Shown piece after piece: positions 1 to 5,745 of a stretch of DNA of 64,000 nucleotides. Source of the stretch: a virus; IMG/VR virus record IMGVR_UViG_3300007735_000804, positions 124,001-188,000 of that record; one strand, 5' to 3'. The notes under the pieces are model-generated. The model did not search any database. It was not told the origin of the DNA and was given only the letters and a program-made list of their open reading frames with translations. Each line of letters begins with the position of its first letter. Within the stretch, counting starts at the first letter, position 1. Made by a program: the position numbers and the translations under genes.

Positions 1-23
1 GTTTCAAGGTTGAAGCGGGTCAT
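1..23 (-). CDS. 5' end of a small unknown gene (cut by window edge)
   Basis: Only the first codons (MTRFNLE) are inside the window. The ATG at 21-23 lies 25 bases downstream of a TATACT -10 and the dyad promoter at 49-105. The neighbouring gene at 94-261 also begins MTR. Nothing can be said about function. Confidence 0.5.
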
Positions 24-48
24 GGGGTCGTCCGTGGTTGACTGAATC

Positions 49-105
49 AGTATAAGGGGTCAGGTGGGGGGTTGGTGTCCCCCGTGTGCCAGATCAGCGA
101 CCGTC
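49..105 (-). promoter_or_regulatory. Dyad promoter: TATACT -10 plus upstream palindrome
   Basis: The -10 is at 49-54 and the 18-bp dyad GCCAGATCAGCGACCGTC at 88-105, with 33 bases between them. There is no -35. The dyad covers the stop codon of the upstream gene (94-261). It would drive the gene starting at 23. Confidence 0.6.
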
Positions 106-261
106 TGTGTAGTCTCCGATGATGATGCCAGTTGCGGCATCGCGGACCTGAGCGTACCCGTACTCCTCAGAGAGGTCCAGGCAGAGCAACCAGGCACGGT
201 CCTCATCGGTGGTGGTGTTCTCCCAGGGAGCGGAGGGGCAGATCACGTTGAGGCGGGTCAT
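94..261 (-). CDS. Small unknown protein, 55 aa
   Basis: The start is placed at the ATG at 261 (MTRLNVIC...), just downstream of a canonical promoter; an upstream in-frame ATG would lie at or before the promoter. The protein is acidic with a CLDLSEEYGYA stretch. GC-rich codon use matches its neighbours up to about 1260. The stop codon sits inside the palindrome of the next promoter. Confidence 0.6.
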   Translation of the reverse strand: MTRLNVICPSAPWENTTTDEDRAWLLCLDLSEEYGYAQVRDAATGIIIGDYTDGR

Positions 262-284
262 GGTTGGTTGATTGAACTGAGAGT

Positions 285-312
285 ATTGTAGCAGGTCGGG
301 GGGAGGGGTCAA
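285..312 (-). promoter_or_regulatory. Sigma70-type promoter
   Basis: TTGACC, 16 bases, TACAAT, read on the minus strand; -10 at 285-290, -35 at 307-312. It ends 24 bases before the ATG at 261. Confidence 0.55.
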
Positions 313-485
313 CCCTCCCCATCCTCTGGGGTCAGCGCCCAGACCACGCTCTCCAGAGGGGCAGCGTAGAAGTACTCCTCCCCGTTCTGGGTGACGCGCC
401 AGACCTGGCAGGTGGCGTTGGGCTCACGGGTGATACGCTCCACCCCGTAGGGTTGCAGCATCATGATGGCTTCGGAGATCAGCAT
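309..485 (-). CDS. Small unknown protein, 58 aa
   Basis: Begins MLISEAIMML at 485, 24 bases below a TATACT -10. Contains an aromatic GEEYFYAAPL segment and an acidic tail (PEDGEG). No family recognised. The start is chosen by promoter position; the reading frame continues far upstream only as low-complexity sequence. Confidence 0.55.
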   Translation of the reverse strand: MLISEAIMMLQPYGVERITREPNATCQVWRVTQNGEEYFYAAPLESVVWALTPEDGEG

Positions 486-508
486 GGGTCGTTTGCTTTG
501 GTTCCCAT

Positions 509-566
509 AGTATAGAGGCAAAAGGGAGGGGGTGTGCCCCTCCGTTGTGCCATTATCAGAATTGGA
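509..566 (-). promoter_or_regulatory. Dyad promoter, divergent copy
   Basis: TATACT at 509-514 and a weak dyad GCCATTATCAGAATTGGA at 549-566, 34 bases apart, one longer than usual. It overlaps the 3' end of the upstream gene. Would drive 309-485. Confidence 0.4.
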
Positions 567-684
567 CCTCCTGCAGGGTCGGTTGGGGGGCAGCGTCCTC
601 AGCGGTGAGGGTCTCCAGGATCTGCAGGATCTGCTCTCCGTTGCGACCTTGACGGAGCAGGGAGAGGGCAAGGTTCAGGGTCAT
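556..684 (-). CDS. Small protein, 42 aa (MTLNLALSLLRQG type)
   Basis: Starts at 684 and reads MTLNLALSLLRQGRNGEQIL then a short acidic tail. Short proteins with an 'ALSLLxxGxxGxEIL' pattern are familiar from cyanomyoviruses (recollection, not a search). Function unknown. Helical throughout. Confidence 0.6.
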   Translation of the reverse strand: MTLNLALSLLRQGRNGEQILQILETLTAEDAAPQPTLQEVQF

Positions 685-719
685 GGTATGATGTCGGGTT
701 GGTTGGTAAGGGTCAGGGG

Positions 720-860
720 TCAGGGTGCCAGGTGGGCAGGCGACCCACAGGAGCGGTAGAAGGCGACCATGCGCTCCGCCTCCTCCAGGGTGCGGAACCA
801 TTGCGACCGCCACTCACAGGCATTGTAGGGGGTTTGGTAGCGAACTTCGTAGCGGATCAT
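720..860 (-). CDS. Small unknown protein, 46 aa
   Basis: ATG at 858-860, TGA at 720-722. Sequence starts MIRYEVRYQTPYNACEW and contains RTLEEAERMV, which reads like a small alpha/beta fold. Downstream of a TACAAT (885-890). Function unknown. Confidence 0.6.
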   Translation of the reverse strand: MIRYEVRYQTPYNACEWRSQWFRTLEEAERMVAFYRSCGSPAHLAP

Positions 861-895
861 GGCGGGTCGGTTGGTTGCTTTGGTATTGTAGCAGG

Positions 896-1060
896 TCAGG
901 CAGCGATCAGCAGGTCGTCCTCCCAGCAGATGCGATCAGAGAACAGCAGGTCCGCGATTGCCTCCAGGTCCTGGCGGTCCTGATCTGCCTTCAGGATGGC
1001 AGCACGGCACTGGGCGGCAACTTCTTCCAGGGTGTACAGGGCGTTGCAGTTGTAGCGCAT
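896..1060 (-). CDS. Small unknown protein, 54 aa
   Basis: ATG at 1058-1060, TGA at 896-898. Mostly helical (TLEEVAAQCRAAILKAD...), ending ICWEDDLLIAA. The 38 bases upstream (1063-1100) are nearly the same as those upstream of the gene at the left window edge, so the two promoters share ancestry. Confidence 0.6.
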   Translation of the reverse strand: MRYNCNALYTLEEVAAQCRAAILKADQDRQDLEAIADLLFSDRICWEDDLLIAA

Positions 1061-1085
1061 GAGGTCGTCCGTGGTTGACTTGTTC

Positions 1086-1142
1086 AGTATAAGGGGTCAG
1101 CGGGCAATCAGGTCGCCTGCAGTGTACAGTGCCTGGGCTGTC
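1086..1142 (-). promoter_or_regulatory. Dyad promoter, weak dyad
   Basis: TATACT at 1086-1091, then 33 bases, then TACAGTGCCTGGGCTGTC at 1125-1142, inside the upstream coding region. The dyad keeps only ACAG...CTGT; the spacing is what supports it. Confidence 0.35.
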
Positions 1143-1213
1143 ACATTACGGATGGGGCGAATCGGTTCCCATAGCAGGCAGAGCAGCACAGCAACAGCAG
1201 CAACGCGGAGCAT
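1097..1213 (-). CDS. Tiny membrane protein, 38 aa
   Basis: ATG at 1211-1213, TGA at 1097-1099. An N-terminal hydrophobic helix (about residues 2-14, VAAVAVLLCLL) is followed by a short positively charged and helical tail. Likely a single-pass or exported peptide; role unknown. Confidence 0.55.
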   Translation of the reverse strand: MLRVAAVAVLLCLLWEPIRPIRNVTAQALYTAGDLIAR

Positions 1214-1260
1214 GGTAGCACGGTGGAAGTCAGCAGAGCGGGAGCAGGTTAGGGATCGCA

Positions 1261-1602
1261 TCATGCAAACACAAATCCATCGGAAAATTCGTATTCGTTG
1301 AACACAGGAGAAGTTCCTGCCTGTCCGACAAACTTATGAACAAACCACTTAAAGTTGCGCTGAAATACACATTCGCCCTTGATTCCAAACTCCTGAAGTA
1401 AAGCATTCAGGCGCGATTTGGTGGTCTTAGTTTGATACCCACCATCAAAGATTTCAAGGGAGGTATCATCAATCTTTGCAATCAGATTGCTGTGAAGGTA
1501 TACAAAACTCACACCTTCAATGGTGATAACTTCGGTATTGTCACACTTCCAATCGCGGTTATCACGAATGGCAGCGCACATTTCAGATTCGATCTTACGC
1601 AT
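1261..1602 (-). CDS. Unknown protein, 113 aa
   Basis: The start is set at 1602 (MRKIESEMCAAIRDNRDW), 25 bases below the CATACT -10 at 1627-1632; the longer frame would start upstream of the promoter. Reads as an alpha/beta protein with a FVYLHSNLIAKI core. No family recognised. This is the first AT-rich gene after the GC-rich left end. Confidence 0.65.
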   Translation of the reverse strand: MRKIESEMCAAIRDNRDWKCDNTEVITIEGVSFVYLHSNLIAKIDDTSLEIFDGGYQTKTTKSRLNALLQEFGIKGECVFQRNFKWFVHKFVGQAGTSPVFNEYEFSDGFVFA

Positions 1603-1626
1603 GAGGCGTCTCTCAGTGACAAACGT

Positions 1627-1683
1627 AGTATGGCATGGATCAGGGGTCAGCACAAGGGGGTGTGTGCCACCTGTTCAACTGGC
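1627..1683 (-). promoter_or_regulatory. Dyad promoter
   Basis: CATACT -10 (1627-1632), 33-base gap, dyad GCCACCTGTTCAACTGGC at 1666-1683. The dyad overlaps the last codons and TGA of the ligase-like gene. Confidence 0.7.
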
Positions 1684-2571
1684 ACACTTAAACCGTTGGT
1701 TGTTGAAGTTAGCGTTAGAAAAGACCTCACGATTCACCAGTTTGAACATACCAAACTCATTGGTCATGACATAACCCTCAGCATCAATTCTGTTGCCGTA
1801 GAGGTATGCTGCAGGACCATTGTTGCGGCAGAGGTATAAGCAATCATCCTTGATTGACTTCACCAATGCCCACAAACGCAGCAGGTTAGCATCACAATCA
1901 AAGTCGTCTGGGTTGATCTCTTCCCCAGCACGAATGCAGGCATTGATCTGTTGTTTGATCTTTGCCGCCTCTTTTACACTCACAAACTCACAGAGAGTTG
2001 CAATTTGACGGGCAAAGTCACAGACTTCTTTTACATCAGCAAACGATTCTTGCCCGTGCTGAATGTATGCTTGGGGTTGCACAAATTTCACGGTGTCAGT
2101 ATCATTCCAAACGGAACGATCAGGCATGGCAACAGCATCACGAAGATCGCTCGCAGCATAGTAACAAGTGTGCGGAGCGATGATGATACGTTGCTCTACT
2201 ACTTCAGGGAACTGATAGGTGATAGTGTTGGGGGTGTATTCAGTAGATCCACCAAACCCGATAAAGTCACCTTGATAAATGGTATTTGTAAAAGGTAGGC
2301 AATCAAAACAAGCGTGAAGAATTTCTGCAACCTGTCCCTGATGATTCTGATCGATTTCATCATGGGATTCGTTGATCTTGATTTTAACTTTGTTGAAGAC
2401 ACTTTTGGTGCCTACGAAGAAGTTACCAGTGGCAGGATTGCGACCCCAGACAATAGCGGGAGCACCATCAATCTTTACACTCAAGGTGCCACGGGCAGTA
2501 AACCAATCCAGAACAGAAAGATCACCCGTCAGGATGGTATCTTCGGGGTGTTCGAGGTGTGTGTTTTTCAT
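1675..2571 (-). CDS. ATP-dependent ligase-like nucleotidyltransferase, 298 aa
   Basis: Residues 33-36 read KIDG in the context VKIDGAPAIVWG, which matches motif I of covalent nucleotidyltransferases (RNA/DNA ligases and capping enzymes), where the lysine takes AMP. Near the C-terminus, EGYVM (about 265) and FKLVNR (about 276) resemble motifs IV and V. An RNA or DNA end-joining or nucleotidyl-transfer role is inferred. Length fits a minimal ligase core. Start at 2571 (MKNTHLEHPED) chosen below the -10 at 2578. It could be a ligase-fold protein with another substrate. Confidence 0.65.
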   Translation of the reverse strand: MKNTHLEHPEDTILTGDLSVLDWFTARGTLSVKIDGAPAIVWGRNPATGNFFVGTKSVFNKVKIKINESHDEIDQNHQGQVAEILHACFDCLPFTNTIYQGDFIGFGGSTEYTPNTITYQFPEVVEQRIIIAPHTCYYAASDLRDAVAMPDRSVWNDTDTVKFVQPQAYIQHGQESFADVKEVCDFARQIATLCEFVSVKEAAKIKQQINACIRAGEEINPDDFDCDANLLRLWALVKSIKDDCLYLCRNNGPAAYLYGNRIDAEGYVMTNEFGMFKLVNREVFSNANFNNQRFKCAS

Positions 2572-2577
2572 GCTGTT

Positions 2578-2634
2578 AGTATGGCACGGAATCAGGGGAA
2601 TCACAAGGGGGTGTGTGCCAGTTCCTCAACTGTC
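2578..2634 (-). promoter_or_regulatory. Dyad promoter
   Basis: CATACT (2578-2583), 33 bases, dyad GCCAGTTCCTCAACTGTC (2617-2634). It drives the ligase-like gene. The dyad abuts the TGA of the upstream gene. Confidence 0.7.
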
Positions 2635-2806
2635 ACTCCTCCAGCAGTTCAGGATAGTATTCTTCAACCTCTGCAATCAGTTCCTCATCACTATACCCAG
2701 AAAGATTTTCTTCAATCTGGTCACCAACAAGTCGCATCAGATCTTTGGTGCTCATGTTATCAAGGATGCGATCAATGTAAGCATCCAGAAGTTCTTGGCG
2801 GTTCAT
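2633..2806 (-). CDS. Small acidic protein, 57 aa
   Basis: ATG at 2804-2806. MNRQELLDAYIDRILDNM then a helical acidic body with SDEELIAEVEEYYPELLEE at the C-terminus. Two or three helices; no family. Lies two bases after 2809-3078, in one operon with the genes up to about 4015. Confidence 0.65.
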   Translation of the reverse strand: MNRQELLDAYIDRILDNMSTKDLMRLVGDQIEENLSGYSDEELIAEVEEYYPELLEE

Positions 2807-2808
2807 GA

Positions 2809-3078
2809 TCAGTTTGCGTAGAGTGGGAGTTTCTTACGGAGACGGATTGCGTCTTCTAATACATCACCAATCTGTTCGTAGATGTAGTCGCAACCTCCTA
2901 CATCACAGAGTACATCTTGAGTGAAAAGTGATGGGAAATACTCCTCTTGAGTCATCTCCTCATTATACTCAAACACATCATGTTGAGTGAATACAAATGC
3001 AGCACATCCTGCGTCCTCACCTTGACTCTCAATCAGTTGGTTGATAGTGTCACGAAGTTCGGAAAGTGTGCGGTACAT
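2809..3078 (-). CDS. Unknown acidic protein, 89 aa
   Basis: MYRTLSELRDTINQLIESQG suggests an N-terminal helix; a central FTQHDVFEYNEEMTQEEYF region and three cysteines follow. Immediately precedes 2633-2806. Function not recognised. Confidence 0.65.
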   Translation of the reverse strand: MYRTLSELRDTINQLIESQGEDAGCAAFVFTQHDVFEYNEEMTQEEYFPSLFTQDVLCDVGGCDYIYEQIGDVLEDAIRLRKKLPLYAN

Positions 3079-3080
3079 AA

Positions 3081-3248
3081 TCAGTTCAGGAGTTCAGTTA
3101 CAAAATTAAGAGTTATCTTTGTTCTTGCTGATAGTTGATGAAGTTTGTCATCATCAACATTTAGGACTACATTTTCACTCTTTGGTAGAAGTTCTTGAAA
3201 GGATTTGAGTGTAGTATAAATGTAATCCAGTTTTTCGGAATTAGTCAT
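3081..3248 (-). CDS. Small unknown protein, 55 aa
   Basis: ATG at 3246-3248, TGA at 3081-3083. MTNSEKLDYIYTTLKSFQEL; mostly helical. Its start overlaps the stop of 3245-3421 (ATGA), indicating translational coupling. Confidence 0.6.
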   Translation of the reverse strand: MTNSEKLDYIYTTLKSFQELLPKSENVVLNVDDDKLHQLSARTKITLNFVTELLN

Positions 3249-3421
3249 TCATCGTCTCCAAAGTTGTTAGTGAGGAAATCTTCAAGTTCGATGAGTTTGC
3301 TGTCACTCAAAGAGACAATGTACTCATCGACAATCATAGCGAGAAGGTCATGATCTTCCCTACATTTAGCATACAAGAACTCAAAGAGTTCTGTACCTGT
3401 AGAATAGCGAAGGTCAGTCAT
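3245..3421 (-). CDS. Small unknown protein, 58 aa
   Basis: ATG at 3419-3421. MTDLRYSTGTELFEFLYA; acidic C-terminus ending NNFGDDE. Overlaps both neighbours by four bases. Confidence 0.6.
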   Translation of the reverse strand: MTDLRYSTGTELFEFLYAKCREDHDLLAMIVDEYIVSLSDSKLIELEDFLTNNFGDDE

Positions 3422-3618
3422 TTCAGAATGATACGATAATCAATGGATTTGACACACCAACCAGTAGCGGCGGTGATTTCTTCTACGAGGTCATCTTCAT
3501 CATCTGCTTCCCAAATTGTAGTACGAACATCGCAGATGAGATCTTCTTGCAAACCAGGAGAAAGTGGTTCACCATCAGACTCAAAATCAAACTCAATTTC
3601 AGTAACTTGGAATTGCAT
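3418..3618 (-). CDS. Small acidic protein, 66 aa
   Basis: MQFQVTEIEFDFESDGEPLSPGLQ... ending TGWCVKSIDYRIILK. Two beta strands flank a helix rich in Asp and Glu. This pattern is familiar in cyanomyoviruses, function unknown. Confidence 0.65.
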   Translation of the reverse strand: MQFQVTEIEFDFESDGEPLSPGLQEDLICDVRTTIWEADDEDDLVEEITAATGWCVKSIDYRIILK

Positions 3619-3743
3619 TACTTACGAAGAGGAGAATTGAAGTAACGAGTGAAGCATAGCACCAGGATGATGCCAGTGGAGATGACACCGACCAGTCCTA
3701 GAACTGTCACAGCATCACCAGTGAACGAATAGGTTTCAATCAT
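3618..3743 (-). CDS. Single-pass membrane peptide, 41 aa
   Basis: ATG at 3741-3743. Residues about 10-31 (AVTVLGLVGVISTGIILVLC) form one clear transmembrane helix, followed by a basic tail (NSPLRK). Role unknown; cyanophages commonly carry such peptides. Confidence 0.6.
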   Translation of the reverse strand: MIETYSFTGDAVTVLGLVGVISTGIILVLCFTRYFNSPLRK

Positions 3744-3744
3744 T

Positions 3745-3906
3745 TTAATAGGTCAGGAGTGCGGATACTTTATCATACAACTGGGAAACATCTACGCCCA
3801 GGATTTCACTACATTCCTCCCAATCTTCATGAAACTCGATGAGATCCAGCAGGGCACGAATCTCCGCTTGGTTTAGTTCAAGAACTTCTGCCATTTCAGT
3901 AATCAT
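3745..3906 (-). CDS. Small unknown protein, 53 aa
   Basis: MITEMAEVLELNQAEIRALL, ending SQLYDKVSALLTY; all helical and acidic. The ATG at 3906 overlaps the upstream stop by 11 bases; MAEVLEL at 3894 is an equally good start. Confidence 0.6.
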   Translation of the reverse strand: MITEMAEVLELNQAEIRALLDLIEFHEDWEECSEILGVDVSQLYDKVSALLTY

Positions 3907-4015
3907 AATCGGCGGCAAGATACTCATTCATGTTGAACTCTTCATCGTTCAACTCTGGGATATCAAAAATCTCACCAGGAGCATCTTGAATCTCTTGCCA
4001 AAGTTCATCAAACAT
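3896..4015 (-). CDS. Tiny acidic protein, 39 aa
   Basis: ATG at 4013-4015. MFDELWQEIQDAPGEIFDIP and a DEEFNMNEYLAADYDY tail; strongly acidic. First gene of the operon below the dyad promoter at 4040. Confidence 0.6.
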   Translation of the reverse strand: MFDELWQEIQDAPGEIFDIPELNDEEFNMNEYLAADYDY

Positions 4016-4039
4016 GGTGTGTCTTTCAGGGACGAATGT

Positions 4040-4096
4040 AATGTATCAGGGGAGAGGGGGCAGATCAACCCCCCTTGTGCCACCTTCTCAACTGGC
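4040..4096 (-). promoter_or_regulatory. Dyad promoter
   Basis: TACATT (4040-4045), 33 bases, dyad GCCACCTTCTCAACTGGC (4079-4096). Heads the operon 4015 to about 2633. The dyad starts six bases after the upstream stop. Confidence 0.65.
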
Positions 4097-4101
4097 ACAC
4101 A

Positions 4102-4260
4102 TTAAATTACAGAAACGTTAACCTCTTTAATATTCAAACCCATTAATTGGTTTGTAACACGATTGCAGATCACTTCGGTAGGGTTCTTTAACTTCGAACG
4201 CTCATACCAAATTGTACAGCAACCGTCATAAGTTTCGACACGAATTCGAATGTCTTTCAT
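4102..4260 (-). CDS. Small unknown protein, 52 aa
   Basis: ATG at 4258-4260, TAA at 4102-4104. MKDIRIRVETYDGCCTIWYE, then KEVNVSVI; a predominantly beta protein. 24 bases below its own dyad promoter. Confidence 0.6.
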   Translation of the reverse strand: MKDIRIRVETYDGCCTIWYERSKLKNPTEVICNRVTNQLMGLNIKEVNVSVI

Positions 4261-4283
4261 CGATCAATTGCGACGACTTGAGT

Positions 4284-4340
4284 AACATAACCCAGCACGT
4301 GGCAGAACGCAAGGGGGTGTGTGCCAGTTGATCAACCGTC
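4284..4340 (-). promoter_or_regulatory. Dyad promoter
   Basis: TATGTT (4284-4289), 33 bases, dyad GCCAGTTGATCAACCGTC (4323-4340). Drives 4102-4260. A further dyad-like sequence without a clear -10 for the minus strand lies at 4401-4418. Confidence 0.6.
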
Positions 4341-4343
4341 CTC

Positions 4344-4398
4344 ATTCTCAATAAGATCTTGTTATTGAGAATCAATAAGGACTAGTAATTGAGAATAA
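4344..4398. repeat. Cluster of ATTGAGAAT boxes (left copy)
   Basis: ATTCTCAATAA (4344-4354) and TTATTGAGAATCAATAA (4362-4378, a 7-3-7 palindrome) and AATTGAGAATAA (4387-4398). The same core recurs at 5076-5128. Probably protein-binding sites; the palindrome looks somewhat like Fur boxes, which is only a resemblance. Confidence 0.55.
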
Positions 4399-4421
4399 GA
4401 TCCAATATTTAAACTGGCACA

Positions 4422-4574
4422 CTAGTCGAACGGATCGAATTCTTTTACCCTAGAATGCACTTCCTCGTCACCCTGCAGGTCTAGGATATCACGCCAATTG
4501 ATATCATCCACATCTAGATCATCATATGCTATGATGTCTAGTGTAACTCGTATGTGACGTTTTTGTGCTATCAT
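4422..4574 (-). CDS. Small acidic protein, 50 aa
   Basis: ATG at 4572-4574, TAG at 4422-4424. MIAQKRHIRVTLDIIAYDDLD then DINWRDILDLQGDEEVH. The 'INWRxxLDLQGDE' stretch is familiar from small cyanophage proteins (recollection). Ten bases after 4584-4736. Confidence 0.65.
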   Translation of the reverse strand: MIAQKRHIRVTLDIIAYDDLDVDDINWRDILDLQGDEEVHSRVKEFDPFD

Positions 4575-4583
4575 AAGATCTAG

Positions 4584-4736
4584 TTATGCGTAATGACGAT
4601 ATGCAAGTGCTTCGTAATCTTGCCCGTCTCGTGCATAATCTTCGTCGAGATCTTGTGCATCTTGTGCATAATACTCGTCGAGATCGTATGAATAATCTGT
4701 TGCGTATGTATAGTCGAGATCGTAATCGTCGTACAT
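4584..4736 (-). CDS. Tyr/Asp-rich repeat protein, 50 aa
   Basis: ATG at 4734-4736. MYDDYDLDYTYATDYSYDLD and repeats of the type LDEYYAQDAQ / LDEDYARDGQ. Nearly a third of residues are Asp, and many are Tyr. The LDE codons fall on CTCGACGAG-like DNA repeats that continue into the non-coding region upstream, so coding and regulatory repeats are interwoven. Function unknown. Confidence 0.55.
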   Translation of the reverse strand: MYDDYDLDYTYATDYSYDLDEYYAQDAQDLDEDYARDGQDYEALAYRHYA

Positions 4737-4914
4737 AATGCTCGTCGAGATTGTATGTGACTAGATGATTATAGCATAATTCTCGACGAGTTTGCAAGCC
4801 TTATGAATGCACAGGTCTCGTCGAGATCATAATGATATATATGTATTCTCGACTAGATTTGTGTTCTTATGATGACATTAGATCTCGTCGAGTTTCTTAT
4901 AAGGTCTCGTCGAG
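4674..4914. repeat. Array of CTCGWCGAG palindromes
   Basis: Exact copies at 4674, 4741, 4782 (A in the centre), 4817, 4884 and 4906, with degenerate copies near 4641, 4712, 4848 and 4926. Spacing is irregular. The copy at 4782-4790 lies between the -35 and -10 of a promoter, as an operator would. Confidence 0.6.
4768..4797 (-). promoter_or_regulatory. Sigma70-type promoter with internal operator-like palindrome
   Basis: TTGCAA, 18 bases, TATAAT on the minus strand (-10 at 4768-4773, -35 at 4792-4797). CTCGTCGAG lies in the spacer. Drives the Tyr/Asp-rich gene. Confidence 0.6.
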
Positions 4915-5075
4915 TTTTGTGTGGGTCTCGTGGCATTTTCGCGGGCGGCGGACTTGACAAACTGCGCGTCTTATGATACGCTCGCTAAACTCACAAGTCT
5001 TGGAAGCATTTATAAGGTATTAAACATAAGAACTGGAGAGATTTATAAGATATTAAACGCAAAACTTAACACCTT

Positions 5076-5128
5076 ATTCTCAACGATATTCTCAATTGAT
5101 TCTCAATTATTGCAATCTTATTGAGAAT
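5076..5128. repeat. Cluster of ATTGAGAAT boxes (right copy)
   Basis: Four copies of ATTCTCAA/TTGAGAAT; the central one is the palindrome AATTGATTCTCAATT (5094-5108). Same core as 4344-4398, about 700 bases away. Confidence 0.5.
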
Positions 5129-5188
5129 GTTACAACAAACACAAATATATTTAAAAATACCTTTTTTAATTAAATTTAAGTTAAAATC

Positions 5189-5338
5189 CTATAAAACAGG
5201 TATAATTTCACTATTTGTATAACCTTGACTCTGTATATACTTCTCCCACAGAGATGCGTCTTCAATCGTATAAAAAGTTGCGATTTGTTTGGATTGTTTG
5301 CTCTTTTTGATTTTGGTGTAGATTACTTGGTATTTCAT
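5189..5338 (-). CDS. Small basic protein, 49 aa
   Basis: ATG at 5336-5338, TAG at 5189-5191. MKYQVIYTKIKKSKQSKQIA, then EDASLWEKYIQSQGY. Beta-helix-beta; lysine-rich. Its first 77 bases are also read by the end of 5262-5546 in another frame. Function unknown. Confidence 0.65.
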   Translation of the reverse strand: MKYQVIYTKIKKSKQSKQIATFYTIEDASLWEKYIQSQGYTNSEIIPVL

Positions 5339-5546
5339 AATAATGTAGATGAATGGGTTGTGAATCGTTCCAATGTCTTATGACCCCTGCAATAATGAAT
5401 AGATTAGTAAGAAGATAAGTGCTGAATATAATAGTGCGTATATAAGCAACGTTGTCTGCTTCTCTATCATCATTAGTTGCTTTATTTCCTAATGCTTTTG
5501 CCCATAGTCTCCACATCTTCATAAATTGATTTTCTTGACTTGACAT
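5262..5546 (-). CDS. Single-pass membrane protein, 94 aa
   Basis: After MKMWRLWAKALGNKA (start possible at 5522 instead of 5546) comes a hydrophobic helix, RTIIFSTYLLTNLFIIAGVI. The part after RHWND overlaps 5189-5338 and is low-complexity; it looks like read-through of a lost stop near 5360. Role unknown. Confidence 0.6.
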   Translation of the reverse strand: MSSQENQFMKMWRLWAKALGNKATNDDREADNVAYIRTIIFSTYLLTNLFIIAGVIRHWNDSQPIHLHYYEIPSNLHQNQKEQTIQTNRNFLYD

Positions 5547-5745
5547 AAGTTAATTCACCCCACTGATCAGAATAACACAATACAAGTAATCGATTATTAG
5601 CATGAAAAGGTGCTGCTGATAAATTTAGATCATCCTTTGGTTTAACCTTTGCTTCAATGGTAATGTACTCATTATCCTTATAATACACCCATCCTTCAAT
5701 ATGAGGTTTCCACTTCACATAATCATTCACCTTTGGTTCATACAT
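5482..5745 (-). CDS. Unknown protein, 87 aa
   Basis: MYEPKVNDYVKWKPHIEGWVYYKD: an SH3-like beta-barrel start (DYVKW...GWVYY...YITI). C-terminal SRKSIYEDVE. Recurrent in cyanomyoviruses as I recall it; function unknown. Overlaps both neighbours. Confidence 0.65.
   Translation of the reverse strand: MYEPKVNDYVKWKPHIEGWVYYKDNEYITIEAKVKPKDDLNLSAAPFHANNRLLVLCYSDQWGELTYVKSRKSIYEDVETMGKSIRK

Larger units (their letters stand above)
4737..5188. other. Non-coding regulatory region
   Basis: About 450 bases without a convincing gene. It contains the right part of the CTCGWCGAG array, two similar 18-base direct repeats (ATTTATAAGRTATTAAAC, near 5010 and 5041), the right ATTGAGAAT cluster and an AT-rich end. 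A plus-strand frame from GTG at 4921 exists but looks fortuitous. Confidence 0.5.

Noticed and set aside
4401-4456. Dyad TCCAATATTTAAACTGGC with TAGAAT 33 bases away on the plus strand
   Set aside because: The spacing fits, but there is no plus-strand gene downstream and the minus strand has no -10 at the right distance, so it is not listed as a promoter.
4522-4797. Arg/Ser-rich minus-strand frame
   Set aside because: It is a shadow of the Tyr/Asp-rich gene and the CTCGWCGAG repeats in another frame.
4674-4914. CTCGWCGAG copies as CRISPR repeats
   Set aside because: Units are nine bases, irregularly spaced and partly coding.
4921-5124. Plus-strand frame with SIYKVLNIRTGEIYKILN, reminiscent of a GIY-YIG nuclease start
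   Set aside because: The likeness comes from two direct DNA repeats; there is no catalytic Arg/Glu region, the frame ends after 67 codons, and it lies in the repeat-rich non-coding region.
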